A program made the translations under genes and the position numbers. The notes under the pieces were generated by a model that was not told the origin of the DNA, searched no databases, and saw nothing but the letters and a program-made list of their open reading frames with translations. Positions 26,260 to 33,522 of a DNA stretch of 33,522 bases are shown here, piece by piece. Source of the DNA: Acidobacteriota bacterium (lineage in GTDB: Bacteria > Acidobacteriota > Terriglobia > Bryobacterales > Bryobacteraceae); the NCBI GenBank assembly GCA_021778335.1, contig JAJYCN010000018.1, positions 1-33,522 of the forward strand. Direction: 5' to 3'. How positions within the stretch are numbered: position 1 is the first letter of the stretch; each line of letters starts with the position of its first letter.

Positions 26260-28032
26260 ATGATGCTGAACCTCGTCAACCGGTGGATCGAACACGCTGG
26301 GGCACTTCTCAAGGACGATGCGCAGATTCCCTTGATAAACGACAGACAGATTAGGATGGACGCCGAGCTCCAACGAATCCGCGAGTCAGGCGATGATGAC
26401 GAGCTTCTAACGGCGGTGGACACTGCTCTGGCGCGCAACCCGGATGATCTGGCAGCCCGTTTTGTTGGGCTCAACTCGTATTACCGCCTGCTAGCGCACG
26501 ATGAACCGGAAGAGATCTCCTACCGTGCAGGCGGTGAGCCGCTGACTCGTGAGAACATCCTGAAACGGCTCGCCTACCTGGTTCGGCTCCGCGAAGTCCA
26601 AAGTTGCACGGACGCTGCCGGCATTCGGTGGGAGATCGTGAATGCATCGGCGATCAAGGATTTTCCCCGAATGATTGCCCTATCCGATCGGCTCGCCGGG
26701 GTGGTTCCGGACGCCGAGCGTTACTACGTGCACGGGCGCCTCCACTTTTTGGCAGCTATCCTTCACACGTTGGACACTGAGGAATTACTTGAGCACTGGG
26801 ATCTGCCTTTAGGACCGGCACCTCGTGGATTGCGGTACGTGCATCAGGTGCTCACTGCCGCCGTTTTGATTTCGGCGAGCACAAAGAAATTCCCGGCCAG
26901 GGGGGATTTCAGCGATGACGACAGGGACCATTTTCGAGACGCTGTAAAGTTTCTGGAAAAGGCGATTAGCAGTGATGGCAAGCCCCGCGCCACAGTGCGG
27001 TTCATGTTGGCACAGTCGTACGCGGGGGTCGGCGACGGTGCCAACGCAGCCCGGCACTACAAGTGGATGCTTGATCACGGGGAGGCTTTTTTTCAGTCTT
27101 GGAAAGACGAGGAGAGTCCCCTTTGGGGCGGAGACGATACGGAATGGCTCTGCTCGTTCCGGGAGCATGTTAGCGCCGGGATACACGCTTGCCTGATCGA
27201 CGCCTACGACGCCGCGGATGAACTGGACAAAGCGATCCAGGCAGCCAAGAATTGGATCGAGGCGTGTCCAAAGTGGCCGGGTACGTTCGAGAGGATGGCG
27301 CGGCTGCATCAAAAGCGTTGCGACCCTTTCGCGGCAGCGGAGTACATGAGGAAGGAGGCGGAGAGGCGGGAGGAGCTTGGGGACAAGGCGTACGGCGAAG
27401 ATCCGAACGTGAGTATCATTCTGGCGCTCGGGGAAATTGTATCTGGCGACCGCCTGGATGAGATCCTCAACGACATCGCGACGGGCCGTGAGCCCGAGCG
27501 ACGAGTGGTCGAACACCTTGTTCGGAATTATTGGCCAGGTTTCTGCTGTCTAAGTCTGGACGACCAGCAACGATGGGTAACTGCCTCATGGCTACTGGCC
27601 ACAGACATGCCGCACGGCCCTGGTCTCGCGGTTCACTGTTTCGGTCGTGTCGTCGAAAGGGAGCTTCGGAACAAGATCTTCTCGCGCTTCTCGGAGTTTG
27701 TGCGTGGCGATCCAGCGCTGTTAGCTGGCTGCGCGGACGACCCATTCGGACTTTACCTCAAAGGCCGGGATAGGGACCTTACCCTCGGCAAAATGTTTAA
27801 GATCCTCTCAATGGCTCAACGTCCAGAATCCCAGCCGGTTACATATTTCGCTGGCTGGCTAAAACGCGATTGCCCTCGGCTCTTATCCGGCGTCGACAGG
27901 CTTCGTACGGACAGAATCGCGGCTTTCAGAAACCGGGAGGCCCATCCAGATGTACGCAGTATCAGGACTCGTGACGCGGAACTGATGTGCCAGGACTGCC
28001 GCGCGGTGATTGACCTCCTCGGACCCCGTTAG
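26260..28032 (+). CDS. TPR-like protein with C-terminal HEPN-like domain
   Basis: The protein is 590 aa. Residues about 30-440 are helical and repeat-like (SGDDDELLTAVDTALARNPD, then ARFMLAQ-type and AYDAADELDKAIQAAKNW helices), consistent with a TPR solenoid. The final ~130 residues start with VHCFGRVVERELRNKIFSRF and end with FRNREAHPD; RNREAH at 557-562 fits the Rx4-6H ribonuclease motif of HEPN domains, in the RNxxxH form. HEPN domains are RNases or RNA-binding units in toxins, abortive infection and CRISPR systems. No membrane segment or signal is visible. Codon use is less GC-biased than that of the neighbours, which suggests transfer. It converges on a VapB-tail gene next to selC. The TPR call is moderate; the HEPN call rests on one motif and its helical context. 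Confidence 0.65.
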   Translation: MMLNLVNRWIEHAGALLKDDAQIPLINDRQIRMDAELQRIRESGDDDELLTAVDTALARNPDDLAARFVGLNSYYRLLAHDEPEEISYRAGGEPLTRENILKRLAYLVRLREVQSCTDAAGIRWEIVNASAIKDFPRMIALSDRLAGVVPDAERYYVHGRLHFLAAILHTLDTEELLEHWDLPLGPAPRGLRYVHQVLTAAVLISASTKKFPARGDFSDDDRDHFRDAVKFLEKAISSDGKPRATVRFMLAQSYAGVGDGANAARHYKWMLDHGEAFFQSWKDEESPLWGGDDTEWLCSFREHVSAGIHACLIDAYDAADELDKAIQAAKNWIEACPKWPGTFERMARLHQKRCDPFAAAEYMRKEAERREELGDKAYGEDPNVSIILALGEIVSGDRLDEILNDIATGREPERRVVEHLVRNYWPGFCCLSLDDQQRWVTASWLLATDMPHGPGLAVHCFGRVVERELRNKIFSRFSEFVRGDPALLAGCADDPFGLYLKGRDRDLTLGKMFKILSMAQRPESQPVTYFAGWLKRDCPRLLSGVDRLRTDRIAAFRNREAHPDVRSIRTRDAELMCQDCRAVIDLLGPR

Positions 28033-28039
28033 AACTTGG

Positions 28040-28264
28040 TTAAGTGCGCTTGGCTTGTCCAGGGCTGACTGTAGGTATTCGCCTGGCGTGTCCCGGAAGT
28101 CCCTTCTCGTCGTAGAGGAGGTCGCCGTGGTCGACGGACCGGAGCGGCTCGTTGATGTGGGCCGCGCACTCCTTGCCGATCCTGAGCAGTTCGCCGGCCA
28201 GGCCGGTCGGGGGTTTGCGGCGGGTACGATCGGGCTGCTTGCGCGGGGCCGGTTTCTTTTTCAT
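28040..28264 (-). CDS. VapB-tail protein lacking the DNA-binding half
   Basis: The 74-aa ORF has a good ribosome site (AAGGA, 6 nt before the ATG at 28264). Residues 21-57 (LAGELLRIGKECAAHINEPL, RSVDHGDLLYDEKGLP) match the C-terminal toxin-binding part of Rv0623-type VapB antitoxins; compare YLDHADYLYDEHGLPR in the orphan VapB at 19905. The N-terminal DNA-binding half is missing and replaced by a basic tail (MKKKPAPRKQPDRTRRK), and about 16 residues extend beyond the usual end after GLP. No vapC follows. It is either a decaying antitoxin cut near the selC gene or a small active decoy antitoxin. It lies 27 nt downstream of selC on the same strand and converges on the HEPN/TPR gene. Confidence 0.6.
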   Translation of the reverse strand: MKKKPAPRKQPDRTRRKPPTGLAGELLRIGKECAAHINEPLRSVDHGDLLYDEKGLPGHARRIPTVSPGQAKRT

Positions 28265-28291
28265 TGAGCGTCCTTGCTGCCTGCGGGCCGT

Positions 28292-28386
28292 TGGCGGAAG
28301 CTAGTGGGAGTCGAACCCACCGCGGCGCTGACGCACCGCACGCTGGTTTTGAAGACCAGGCCCAGCACCGGCCAAGACTAGCTTCC
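28292..28386 (-). tRNA. selC: Selenocysteine tRNA, anticodon UCA
   Basis: Read on the minus strand, GGAAGCTA (28379-28386) pairs with TAGCTTCC (28296-28303) in an 8-bp acceptor stem, followed by discriminator G and an encoded CCA (28292-28294). The T arm is GTGGG TTCGACT CCCAC (28304-28320). The anticodon stem CTGGT/ACCAG encloses loop CTTCAAA with anticodon TCA at 28350-28352. The D stem is 6 bp with a 4-nt loop (CTTGGC CGGT GCTGGG), and the variable arm is long (GCGGTGC/GCGCCGC). The 8+5 acceptor/T helix, long D stem, long variable arm and UCA anticodon are together diagnostic of tRNA-Sec, and the 95-nt length equals that of E. coli selC. It lies 12 nt after the HD gene, which may transcribe it. 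Confidence 0.95.
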
Positions 28387-28398
28387 AGGGCGATTGTA

Positions 28399-28989
28399 TC
28401 ATCCGTTCCCGGATGCGCCCGCGGAGTTGGCGGCGCCGGCGAGGCCTAAGTCGGCGGCGCGCTGCTTCATGGCTTCGATGCAGAAGGCGATGTGTTCGTC
28501 GAGGCCGACGCCGAGGGCCGAGGCTCCGTTGAGGATGTCGTCGCGGCTGACGCCGCGGGCGAAGGCTTTGTCCTTGAGCTTTTTCCGCACCGATTTTGCG
28601 TCCACTTCGTGGATGCTTCGGCCGGGTTTGACGTAGGAGCAGGCGGTGAGGAAGCCGGCGAGTTCGTCGCAGGCGAAGAGGGTTTTCTCGAGCGGGGTTT
28701 CGCGCGGGACTCCGCTATAGTTGGCGTGCGAAAGGATGGCTCGGCGGATGGCTGCATCGACGCCGCGTTCGGCGAGGATGGGTTCGCCTTTCATCGGGTG
28801 ATCGGGCGCTTCGGGGTGAATCTCGTAGTCGAAGTCATGGAGCAGGGCTGTGACGGACCACTGGGTTTCGTCTTCGCCGAGTTTGCGCGCGTAGGCGACG
28901 ACGCATGCCTCGACCGCGAGCGCGTGGCGCCGCAAGCTGCCGGACTTCGTGTACTCGCACAACAATTCCCAAGCCTGTTCGCGTTCCAT
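28399..28989 (-). CDS. HD-domain hydrolase
   Basis: The protein is 196 aa. His22 (LRRHALAVE), His51-Asp52 (ALLHDFDYE), His88 (LSHANY) and Asp108 (FACDEL) are the spaced ligands of an HD metal-dependent phosphohydrolase, of the small single-domain type (HDIG-like, with HPMKGEPIL at 64-72). The reaction is phosphomonoester or phosphodiester hydrolysis in the cytoplasm, often on nucleotides, but the substrate is unknown. The N-terminus matches an ATG at 28989. It is divergent from the FAD oxidase, and its stop lies 12 nt before the 5' end of selC on the same strand. Confidence 0.88.
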   Translation of the reverse strand: MEREQAWELLCEYTKSGSLRRHALAVEACVVAYARKLGEDETQWSVTALLHDFDYEIHPEAPDHPMKGEPILAERGVDAAIRRAILSHANYSGVPRETPLEKTLFACDELAGFLTACSYVKPGRSIHEVDAKSVRKKLKDKAFARGVSRDDILNGASALGVGLDEHIAFCIEAMKQRAADLGLAGAANSAGASGNG

Positions 28990-29102
28990 CGCTTCATTAT
29001 GGGAGATTCGCGGGGGCGGTGTGATTCACCAGTGACCCGGTTGACTTTGGGGATGCGCTAGGCGAGACTGCTGGCTGTACGGTTTTGTGGAAAGGAATCG
29101 AT

Positions 29103-30515
29103 ATGGGAAACACAGGTGTTGCAACGGGCGCGGCCGGGCCTGACGAACGGGCGATTGCGGCTTTTCGCTCGGCGTTGCGGGGTCCGCTGATCGGCCCCGC
29201 CGATGCGGCGTATGACCCAGCCCGGCGCGTGTATAACGCGATGATCGACCGGCGGCCGCGGCTGATTGCGCGGTGCGCGGACGTCGCGGACGTGATTCAC
29301 TGCGTGAACTTCGCGCGCGAGGAGGGGTTGCCGCCCGCGATCCGCGGAGGCAGCCACAGCGTGCCGGGATTTGGCACGTGGGACAACGGGCTGGTGATCG
29401 ACCTGGGGACGATGAAGGGCATCCACGTCGATCCGGCGCGGCGGGTTGCCCGCGTGCAGGCGGGGTGCACGTGGGGCGACTTCGACCACGCCACGCACGC
29501 GTTCGGCCTGGCTACGCCCGGCGGCCTGATCTCGACGACGGGCGTGGCGGGGCTTACGCTCGGTGGCGGCTTCGGCCATCTCACGCGGCGCTATGGGATG
29601 GTGTGCGACAACCTGATCTCGGCCGATGTTGTCACGGCGGACGGGCGCTTTGTGACCGCGTCGGAGAAGGAGAACGCGGATTTGTTCTGGGCGATCCGCG
29701 GGGGCGGTGGCAACTTTGGCGTCGCGACGTCGTTTGAGTTCCGGCTGTATCCGGTGAGCATGGTGTACGTGGAGCCGATTCTGTACCCGGTGGAGCGAGG
29801 GCCGGCGGTGCTGAAGTTTTTTGCCGATTTCATTGCGCAGGCGCCGCGCGAGTTGAGTTCGTTTTTTGCGTACCTGATCGTGCCGCCGGCGCCGCCGTTC
29901 CCGGAGGGGTTACACGGCACGACGATGTGCGGGATTGTCAGCGTCTGCTCGGATCCGGAGGCGGGGGCGAATCTGGCGCGGCCACTGCGCGAGTTGGGAC
30001 CGCCGGTGTTTTCGATCGGCCATCCGGCGCCGTATCCGGCGGTGCAGGCGATGTTCGACGGCCTGATGCCGCATGGTCTGCATCACTACTGGAAGGCGGA
30101 CATGGTCAACCGGCTGAACGAACCGGCGATCGCCGCTCACGCCCAATACGGTCCGCAGATTCCCACGGTGAACTCGGTGATGCACGTCTACCCGCTGAAC
30201 GGAGCGGTGCACGATGTGGCGGCGGATGCGACGGCGTTTGCTTACAGGGATGCGCAGCTTACGCACATCATCGGCGCGGTGAGCGGCGACCCGGCGCCGA
30301 TGCCGCGGTATCGCGAGTGGGTTCGCGCTTATTGGGAAGCGCTGCATCCGCACTCGGCCGGCGGGTCCTACGTCAACTTCTTGATGGAGGAAGGAAACGA
30401 GCGGATCGCCACGAGCTATCGGGGCAATTTCGCGCGGCTCGCACAGATTAAGCGGAAGTACGACCCGGACAATCTTTTCCGGGTGAACCAGAACATCCCG
30501 CCGGCCGCGGACTGA
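29103..30515 (+). CDS. FAD-linked oxidase with BBE domain
   Basis: The protein is 470 aa from the ATG at 29103, which follows AAAGGAA; a TTG 18 nt upstream is a less likely start. The PCMH-type FAD domain is clear: AIRGGSHSVPGFG (79-91) with His85, the covalent flavin attachment site, and TTGVAGLTLGGGFGHL (145-160). The second, cysteine attachment site of bicovalent enzymes is not at the expected place (Thr instead), so flavin is probably attached by one bond. The C-terminal BBE motif is YRGNFARLAQIKRKYDPDN. Relatives oxidise sugars, alkaloids or phenolics. There is no signal peptide. It stands alone, divergent from the HD gene and convergent with the zinc-ribbon gene. Confidence 0.92.
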   Translation: MGNTGVATGAAGPDERAIAAFRSALRGPLIGPADAAYDPARRVYNAMIDRRPRLIARCADVADVIHCVNFAREEGLPPAIRGGSHSVPGFGTWDNGLVIDLGTMKGIHVDPARRVARVQAGCTWGDFDHATHAFGLATPGGLISTTGVAGLTLGGGFGHLTRRYGMVCDNLISADVVTADGRFVTASEKENADLFWAIRGGGGNFGVATSFEFRLYPVSMVYVEPILYPVERGPAVLKFFADFIAQAPRELSSFFAYLIVPPAPPFPEGLHGTTMCGIVSVCSDPEAGANLARPLRELGPPVFSIGHPAPYPAVQAMFDGLMPHGLHHYWKADMVNRLNEPAIAAHAQYGPQIPTVNSVMHVYPLNGAVHDVAADATAFAYRDAQLTHIIGAVSGDPAPMPRYREWVRAYWEALHPHSAGGSYVNFLMEEGNERIATSYRGNFARLAQIKRKYDPDNLFRVNQNIPPAAD

Positions 30516-30530
30516 GAAGGCGCGGGAGGG

Positions 30531-30905
30531 CTAATCGTCGGCGCGCACGCCTTCGGCGAGCGGCTGTTGCCGCGACTGGCGCGGCCGGAAACTAGCGAAG
30601 TTCCAGCGGCAGGTATTGCAGAAGCACGGCTGAGCACTGAGCAGCATTTTGAGCCGGTGCCAGCGGCGGGGCCGGACGAACTTCTCGTTGTAGGGGCTGA
30701 GGTCCGTGCCCCAACACTTCGGGCAATGCGTGTAATACCAGGCTGACCAATGGTAGGGGTGGACGGAAAAACGCTTGTCGCAGCGGCGGCAGCGGCACAT
30801 CGCCACGCCGACGAAACCGAGGAGATGCTCACGTAGCCCGCGACGGCGCGACAAACTAATGCGCAAGCTTCCGCAAAACGGGCAGGCTCCGGAGGCGGCG
30901 GGCAT
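30531..30905 (-). CDS. Double zinc-ribbon protein, 124 aa
   Basis: The start is the ATG at 30905, eight residues before the first CxxC; a further 15 in-frame codons upstream are arginine-rich and overlap the neighbour. Four Cys pairs are visible: C8/C11 (CPFCG), C39/C42 (CRRC), C61/C64 (CPKC) and C96/C99 (CNTC), which make two zinc ribbons separated by SVHPYHWSAWYYTH. CRC and CFC triplets add extra cysteines. The tail is basic, then acidic. It could bind nucleic acid or act as an adaptor. It is 8 nt downstream of the aminotransferase on the same strand, so probably co-transcribed. I do not recognise a named family. Confidence 0.72.
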   Translation of the reverse strand: MPAASGACPFCGSLRISLSRRRGLREHLLGFVGVAMCRCRRCDKRFSVHPYHWSAWYYTHCPKCWGTDLSPYNEKFVRPRRWHRLKMLLSAQPCFCNTCRWNFASFRPRQSRQQPLAEGVRADD

Positions 30906-30913
30906 GGGGATTC

Positions 30914-31780
30914 TCAGCCGGCGGTGCGGGCGGCGTGTTGTTCCACCCACTGACGGCGGAGTCTTTTCAACTCATCGCCGAGGGCGTGGGCTACGGTGAA
31001 GGATTGTCCGATGTGGAGGCCGTCGATGGAGGAGACGGGCATCACGTCGCGGGTGGAGGAAGTCAGGAAGACGCCGCCGGCGCGTTCGAGGTCTTCGAGG
31101 CGGAGGGTTCGCTCTTCGACGCGAATGCCGGGGACTCGCGCTTCTTCGAGCAGCAGGGCGCGGGTGACGCCGGGCAGGCAACCGGAGTCGAGCGGGGGTG
31201 TGGCGGCGACATCGCCGAAGACGGCGAACAGATTCGCCGAGGTACATTCGCCGACTTCGCCGCGTTCGTTGAGGAGGACGACTTCGTCGAAGCCGCGGGC
31301 GTGGGCCTCTTCGTACCAGGTGAGGTTGAAGGCCCAGGAGCAGACTTTGACGCCCGAGAATTCGCTGGCCGCGTGGCGGGCGTTGTGTTTGACGCCGAGG
31401 CGGGCGGAGGCGGCCCATTCGGCGATGGGCGCGAGGAAGGCGAACCAGTCGAAGTCGCGTTCGATGAGGGGACCTTCGAACAGTCCACCGCGATTGCGGA
31501 CGACGACGAGGCGGAGGGTGGCCTCCGGCGCCTGATTGGCTTCGATGAGGGAGTGAAGCGCGGCGAGCACGGCGGTTTCGTTGCCGGGGAAGGGTACGTG
31601 CAGCAGCGCCGCGTCCCGACGCATGCGCGCCCAGTGGCGCGGCCAGGCGAAGAGCGTGCCTTCGCAGACGCGGATGGTGGAGAAGACGCCCCAGCCGTTC
31701 ATGACGCCGGTCTGGCCCGCCGAGAGGCTTCGCTCGGAGGCCTCCTGCACGCGCCCGTTGTGCAGCAGATAGCGATACAT
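30914..31780 (-). CDS. Class IV PLP-dependent aminotransferase or lyase
   Basis: The protein is 288 aa. It has the fold-type IV signature: SGVKVCSWAFN with catalytic Lys145, and GEVGECTSANLF with Glu178 contacting the PLP ring nitrogen; the early block GVFSTIRVCEGTLFAWPRHW (31-50) is the substrate loop. This family holds branched-chain aminotransferase, D-alanine aminotransferase and aminodeoxychorismate lyase (PabC). Without a specific substrate motif, the three cannot be separated; the length fits PabC or D-amino-acid aminotransferase somewhat better. The zinc-ribbon gene follows 8 nt after. It is divergent from the ThiO-like gene. Confidence 0.88.
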   Translation of the reverse strand: MYRYLLHNGRVQEASERSLSAGQTGVMNGWGVFSTIRVCEGTLFAWPRHWARMRRDAALLHVPFPGNETAVLAALHSLIEANQAPEATLRLVVVRNRGGLFEGPLIERDFDWFAFLAPIAEWAASARLGVKHNARHAASEFSGVKVCSWAFNLTWYEEAHARGFDEVVLLNERGEVGECTSANLFAVFGDVAATPPLDSGCLPGVTRALLLEEARVPGIRVEERTLRLEDLERAGGVFLTSSTRDVMPVSSIDGLHIGQSFTVAHALGDELKRLRRQWVEQHAARTAG

Positions 31781-31849
31781 CGCCTAATTATGAAACGAAA
31801 TGAGATGGTTTGGTTGCGCGGGTAGACGGGGGCTTTGCTAGATTGAAGG

Positions 31850-32833
31850 GTGATTTCGGCAAAACCCATTACTATAGCGGGCGCGGGTCTGATCGGCGCC
31901 TCGATCGCGTGGCGTCTGGCGCAGGCCGGCGCAACGGTGCGATTGTTTGATTCCGGACGGGTCGGAGGCGAAGCCAGTTGGGCGGGGGCGGGCATGCTGG
32001 CTCCCGGCAGCGAGTTTCTCCGGCAGTCGCAGTGGACGGAGCTGGCGCTGGAAAGCCTCGATCTGTACCCAGGGTATGTGGAGGAGTTGCGCCAGGAGAG
32101 CGGGCTGGAGATCGACTACGTCGGCTGCGGCGCGATTGAGTATCCGGGGGCGCCGGAGGACTGGCCGGCGATGCGGGAGCGGGGCGAGAGCCAGCGCGCG
32201 TACGGCCTCGCGTGTGAGGTGGGAGAGAACGAGCTGCGGTACCCTCGGGACGCGGTAGTGGATCCGCGGCAGGTGATGGACGCGCTGGCGGAGGCGTGCC
32301 GGCGGCGGGGCGTGGAGATTCACGAGGGTGCGCCGCTGAACCACTACGACACGCAGGGAGCGCCGCTGGTGATCGCGGCGGGCGCGTGGTCGGGGCGGCT
32401 CGCGATTACCGAAAACGGCAAGAAGGTTCCTCTGCCGGAGACGGTTCCGGTGAAGGGGCATCTTCTGGGGTATCGTCTGGAACCCGGGACGCTGAAGACG
32501 ATTCTGCGGCGGGGGCACACGTATGTGCTGCAGCGGAGCAACGGGTACACGCTGGCCGGGTCGAATGAAGAGCGGATCGGCTTCGACCGCGAGATCAATG
32601 CGAAGGTTGTGGCGGACATCGCGGAGCGGGCGGCGAGGCTGTGTCCGCTGCTGGAAGGACGGGCGCACGAGGAAGCCTGGTGCGGATTCCGGCCGCAGAC
32701 GAAGACGGGCGCGCTGGCGCTGGGACGGGTGGAAGGCACGAGCGTGTGGCTGGCCTACGGGCACTACCGGAACGGGATTCTGATGGCGCCTTCGACGGCG
32801 CGGCGGATCGCGGAAGAGCTTGTAGCCGGCTAG
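31850..32833 (+). CDS. thiO: ThiO-like FAD-dependent glycine oxidase
   Basis: The protein is 327 aa from a GTG at 31850, with GAAGG directly before it. IAGAGLIGASIAWRLAQAG (9-27) is the FAD-binding GxGxxG motif, and GEASWAGAGMLAPGSE (40-55) is the ThiO/DAO hallmark. A late WCGFRPQTKTG and YGHYRNGILMAPSTA complete the D-amino-acid oxidase fold. ThiO oxidises glycine to the imine used with ThiS-COSH and ThiG to make the thiazole of thiamine. No thiS or thiG is adjacent; the ThiS-like gene at 6814 is distant and in a different context, so a broader amine-oxidase role is possible. Its stop overlaps the next, convergent stop by 4 nt. Confidence 0.85.
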   Translation: MISAKPITIAGAGLIGASIAWRLAQAGATVRLFDSGRVGGEASWAGAGMLAPGSEFLRQSQWTELALESLDLYPGYVEELRQESGLEIDYVGCGAIEYPGAPEDWPAMRERGESQRAYGLACEVGENELRYPRDAVVDPRQVMDALAEACRRRGVEIHEGAPLNHYDTQGAPLVIAAGAWSGRLAITENGKKVPLPETVPVKGHLLGYRLEPGTLKTILRRGHTYVLQRSNGYTLAGSNEERIGFDREINAKVVADIAERAARLCPLLEGRAHEEAWCGFRPQTKTGALALGRVEGTSVWLAYGHYRNGILMAPSTARRIAEELVAG

Positions 32834-33522
32834 GGGCGGCCCCAGGCGGGGAAGGGGTTCTTGCGGTCCGCGGCGGCGGCGGCGATGAGGTCGGGGACGC
32901 GGCGGCGGCGGCGCATGAGGCGGTCGAGGAGTTCGTCGAGCGAGTCTTCGTCGCCTTCGATCCATTGGGGAGGGATGCCGCGGCGGGCGCGGTCGACGAC
33001 GCTCAAGGGGAATTCGACGATTCGCTGGAGCCAAGGTTCGAAGCCGGCGAGGCCGCGGACTTCGGCGTAGACCTGGCGGCGGAAGTAGAGGCCGAGGAGG
33101 GGCGAATCGGCGAGGGTCCATTCCGGTCCGCTGAAGACGAAGCCGTTGTCGATGATCTGGGTGAGGAAGCCAGCTTTGAGGGGGTGTTCGGAGGAGTCGG
33201 GGAGCCAATCTCGGAGGCGTGCACGGAAGAAGACCGACTGGCGGGCGTCGGCGTTACCCATCCATTTGTCGAAGGCGAAGGCGCCGAGAAAGTCGGCGCG
33301 GTTGGCGACTTTGTCGAGCAGAGGGTCGGGGAGGAAGTCGTAGACGGCGAGTTTGGCGGGGTCGCCGGGGTAGCGGGAGGCGAAGTGCCAGCCGGGTTCG
33401 ATATCGATGCGATGGTTGCCGAGTTGGAAATGTACGCCGGGGTTGGCGGCGAGGAACTCGGGGGAGACGTCGACGATTTCGCAGGCGGGCGCGGAGATGC
33501 TCAGGTAGTCGAGGAAGACGGC
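32830..33522 (-). CDS. HipA-like kinase, C-terminal part (cut by window edge)
   Basis: The minus-strand frame is open from the right edge to a stop at 32830-32832, giving 230 residues of a C-terminus; the ATG at 33261 is internal. The visible sequence includes AFAFDKWMGNADARQSVF, with a D-x5-N-x-D core like the catalytic loop of HipA-type kinases, followed by the helical LKAGFLTQIIDNGFVFSGPE and SPLLGLYFRRQVYAEV. HipA kinases phosphorylate protein targets such as glutamyl-tRNA synthetase, but this HipA-like branch usually occurs without a HipB antitoxin. The N-terminus and any HipB lie outside the window. The C-terminal end is Arg-rich (RLMRRRRRVPDL). It overlaps the ThiO-like gene stop by 4 nt. 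Confidence 0.75.
   Translation of the reverse strand, partial: AVFLDYLSISAPACEIVDVSPEFLAANPGVHFQLGNHRIDIEPGWHFASRYPGDPAKLAVYDFLPDPLLDKVANRADFLGAFAFDKWMGNADARQSVFFRARLRDWLPDSSEHPLKAGFLTQIIDNGFVFSGPEWTLADSPLLGLYFRRQVYAEVRGLAGFEPWLQRIVEFPLSVVDRARRGIPPQWIEGDEDSLDELLDRLMRRRRRVPDLIAAAAADRKNPFPAWGRP

Noticed and set aside
25947-28386. Complete integrative element ending at selC
   Set aside because: No integrase gene and no direct repeat of the tRNA 3' end are present in the interval.
28399-28401. UGA stop of the HD gene as a selenocysteine codon next to selC
   Set aside because: Read-through would add only a few residues before a TAG stop in the tRNA, and the residue is outside the HD fold.
30935-31825. 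296-aa Gly/Glu/Asp-rich plus-strand ORF
   Set aside because: Antisense to the class IV aminotransferase with its catalytic Lys and Glu in place.

Overview
The window is high-GC chromosomal DNA from a bacterium that is most likely an acidobacterium, probably of the Solibacter/Bryobacter type. The reasons are the two very large Oar-like TonB-dependent receptors with an N-terminal carboxypeptidase-regulatory-like domain, the Tat-exported sulfatases, the CadC-like regulator with the sensory N-domain typical of that phylum, and the many secreted proteins of unknown function. This assignment is an inference from gene content; no rRNA gene is present.

Layout. 1-1208 (minus): start of a GH63-like glucosidase and a secreted DUF4097-like protein whose 3' end runs into a degenerate 7-nt repeat. 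1551-5039: first TonB-dependent receptor, closed by a strong intrinsic terminator. 5123-7119: a palindromic operator followed by a tightly coupled three-gene operon (HxlR regulator, BNR/Asp-box propeller, ubiquitin-like MoaD/ThiS protein) with GTGA start/stop overlaps. 7116-10556 (minus): a five-gene run of three secreted proteins of unknown function or lipoprotein character, a large helical protein among them, and a RibD/DHFR-like reductase. 10652-12905: NAPE-PLD-like metallo-beta-lactamase hydrolase and a membrane-anchored regulator whose start codon lies in a 10-bp hairpin. 13041-18779: second TonB receptor, sulfatase and PAP2 phosphatase, a plausible sulfated-glycan uptake and desulfation unit. 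19124-22045: two small conserved genes, an orphan VapB antitoxin, a small membrane protein and a second sulfatase. 22290-25946: dprA and topA. 26260-28386: an anomalous block with a TPR protein ending in a HEPN-like RNxxxH motif, a VapB tail without its DNA-binding half, and the selenocysteine tRNA gene selC. 28399-33522: HD hydrolase, FAD-linked oxidase, zinc-ribbon protein, class IV aminotransferase, ThiO-like glycine oxidase and a HipA-like kinase cut by the window edge.

Most notable. (1) selC shows the organism can decode UGA as selenocysteine. (2) The HEPN/TPR gene beside selC and a truncated antitoxin is the best candidate for an undescribed defence or toxin system. (3) The HxlR-propeller-MoaD operon is compact and regulated but has no assignable pathway. 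(4) The plus strand is C-rich up to about 13 kb and G-rich after about 19 kb regardless of coding strand, with a balanced block between; this is an origin-like skew reversal or a rearrangement junction. All functions are deduced by reading motifs; no database search was run.
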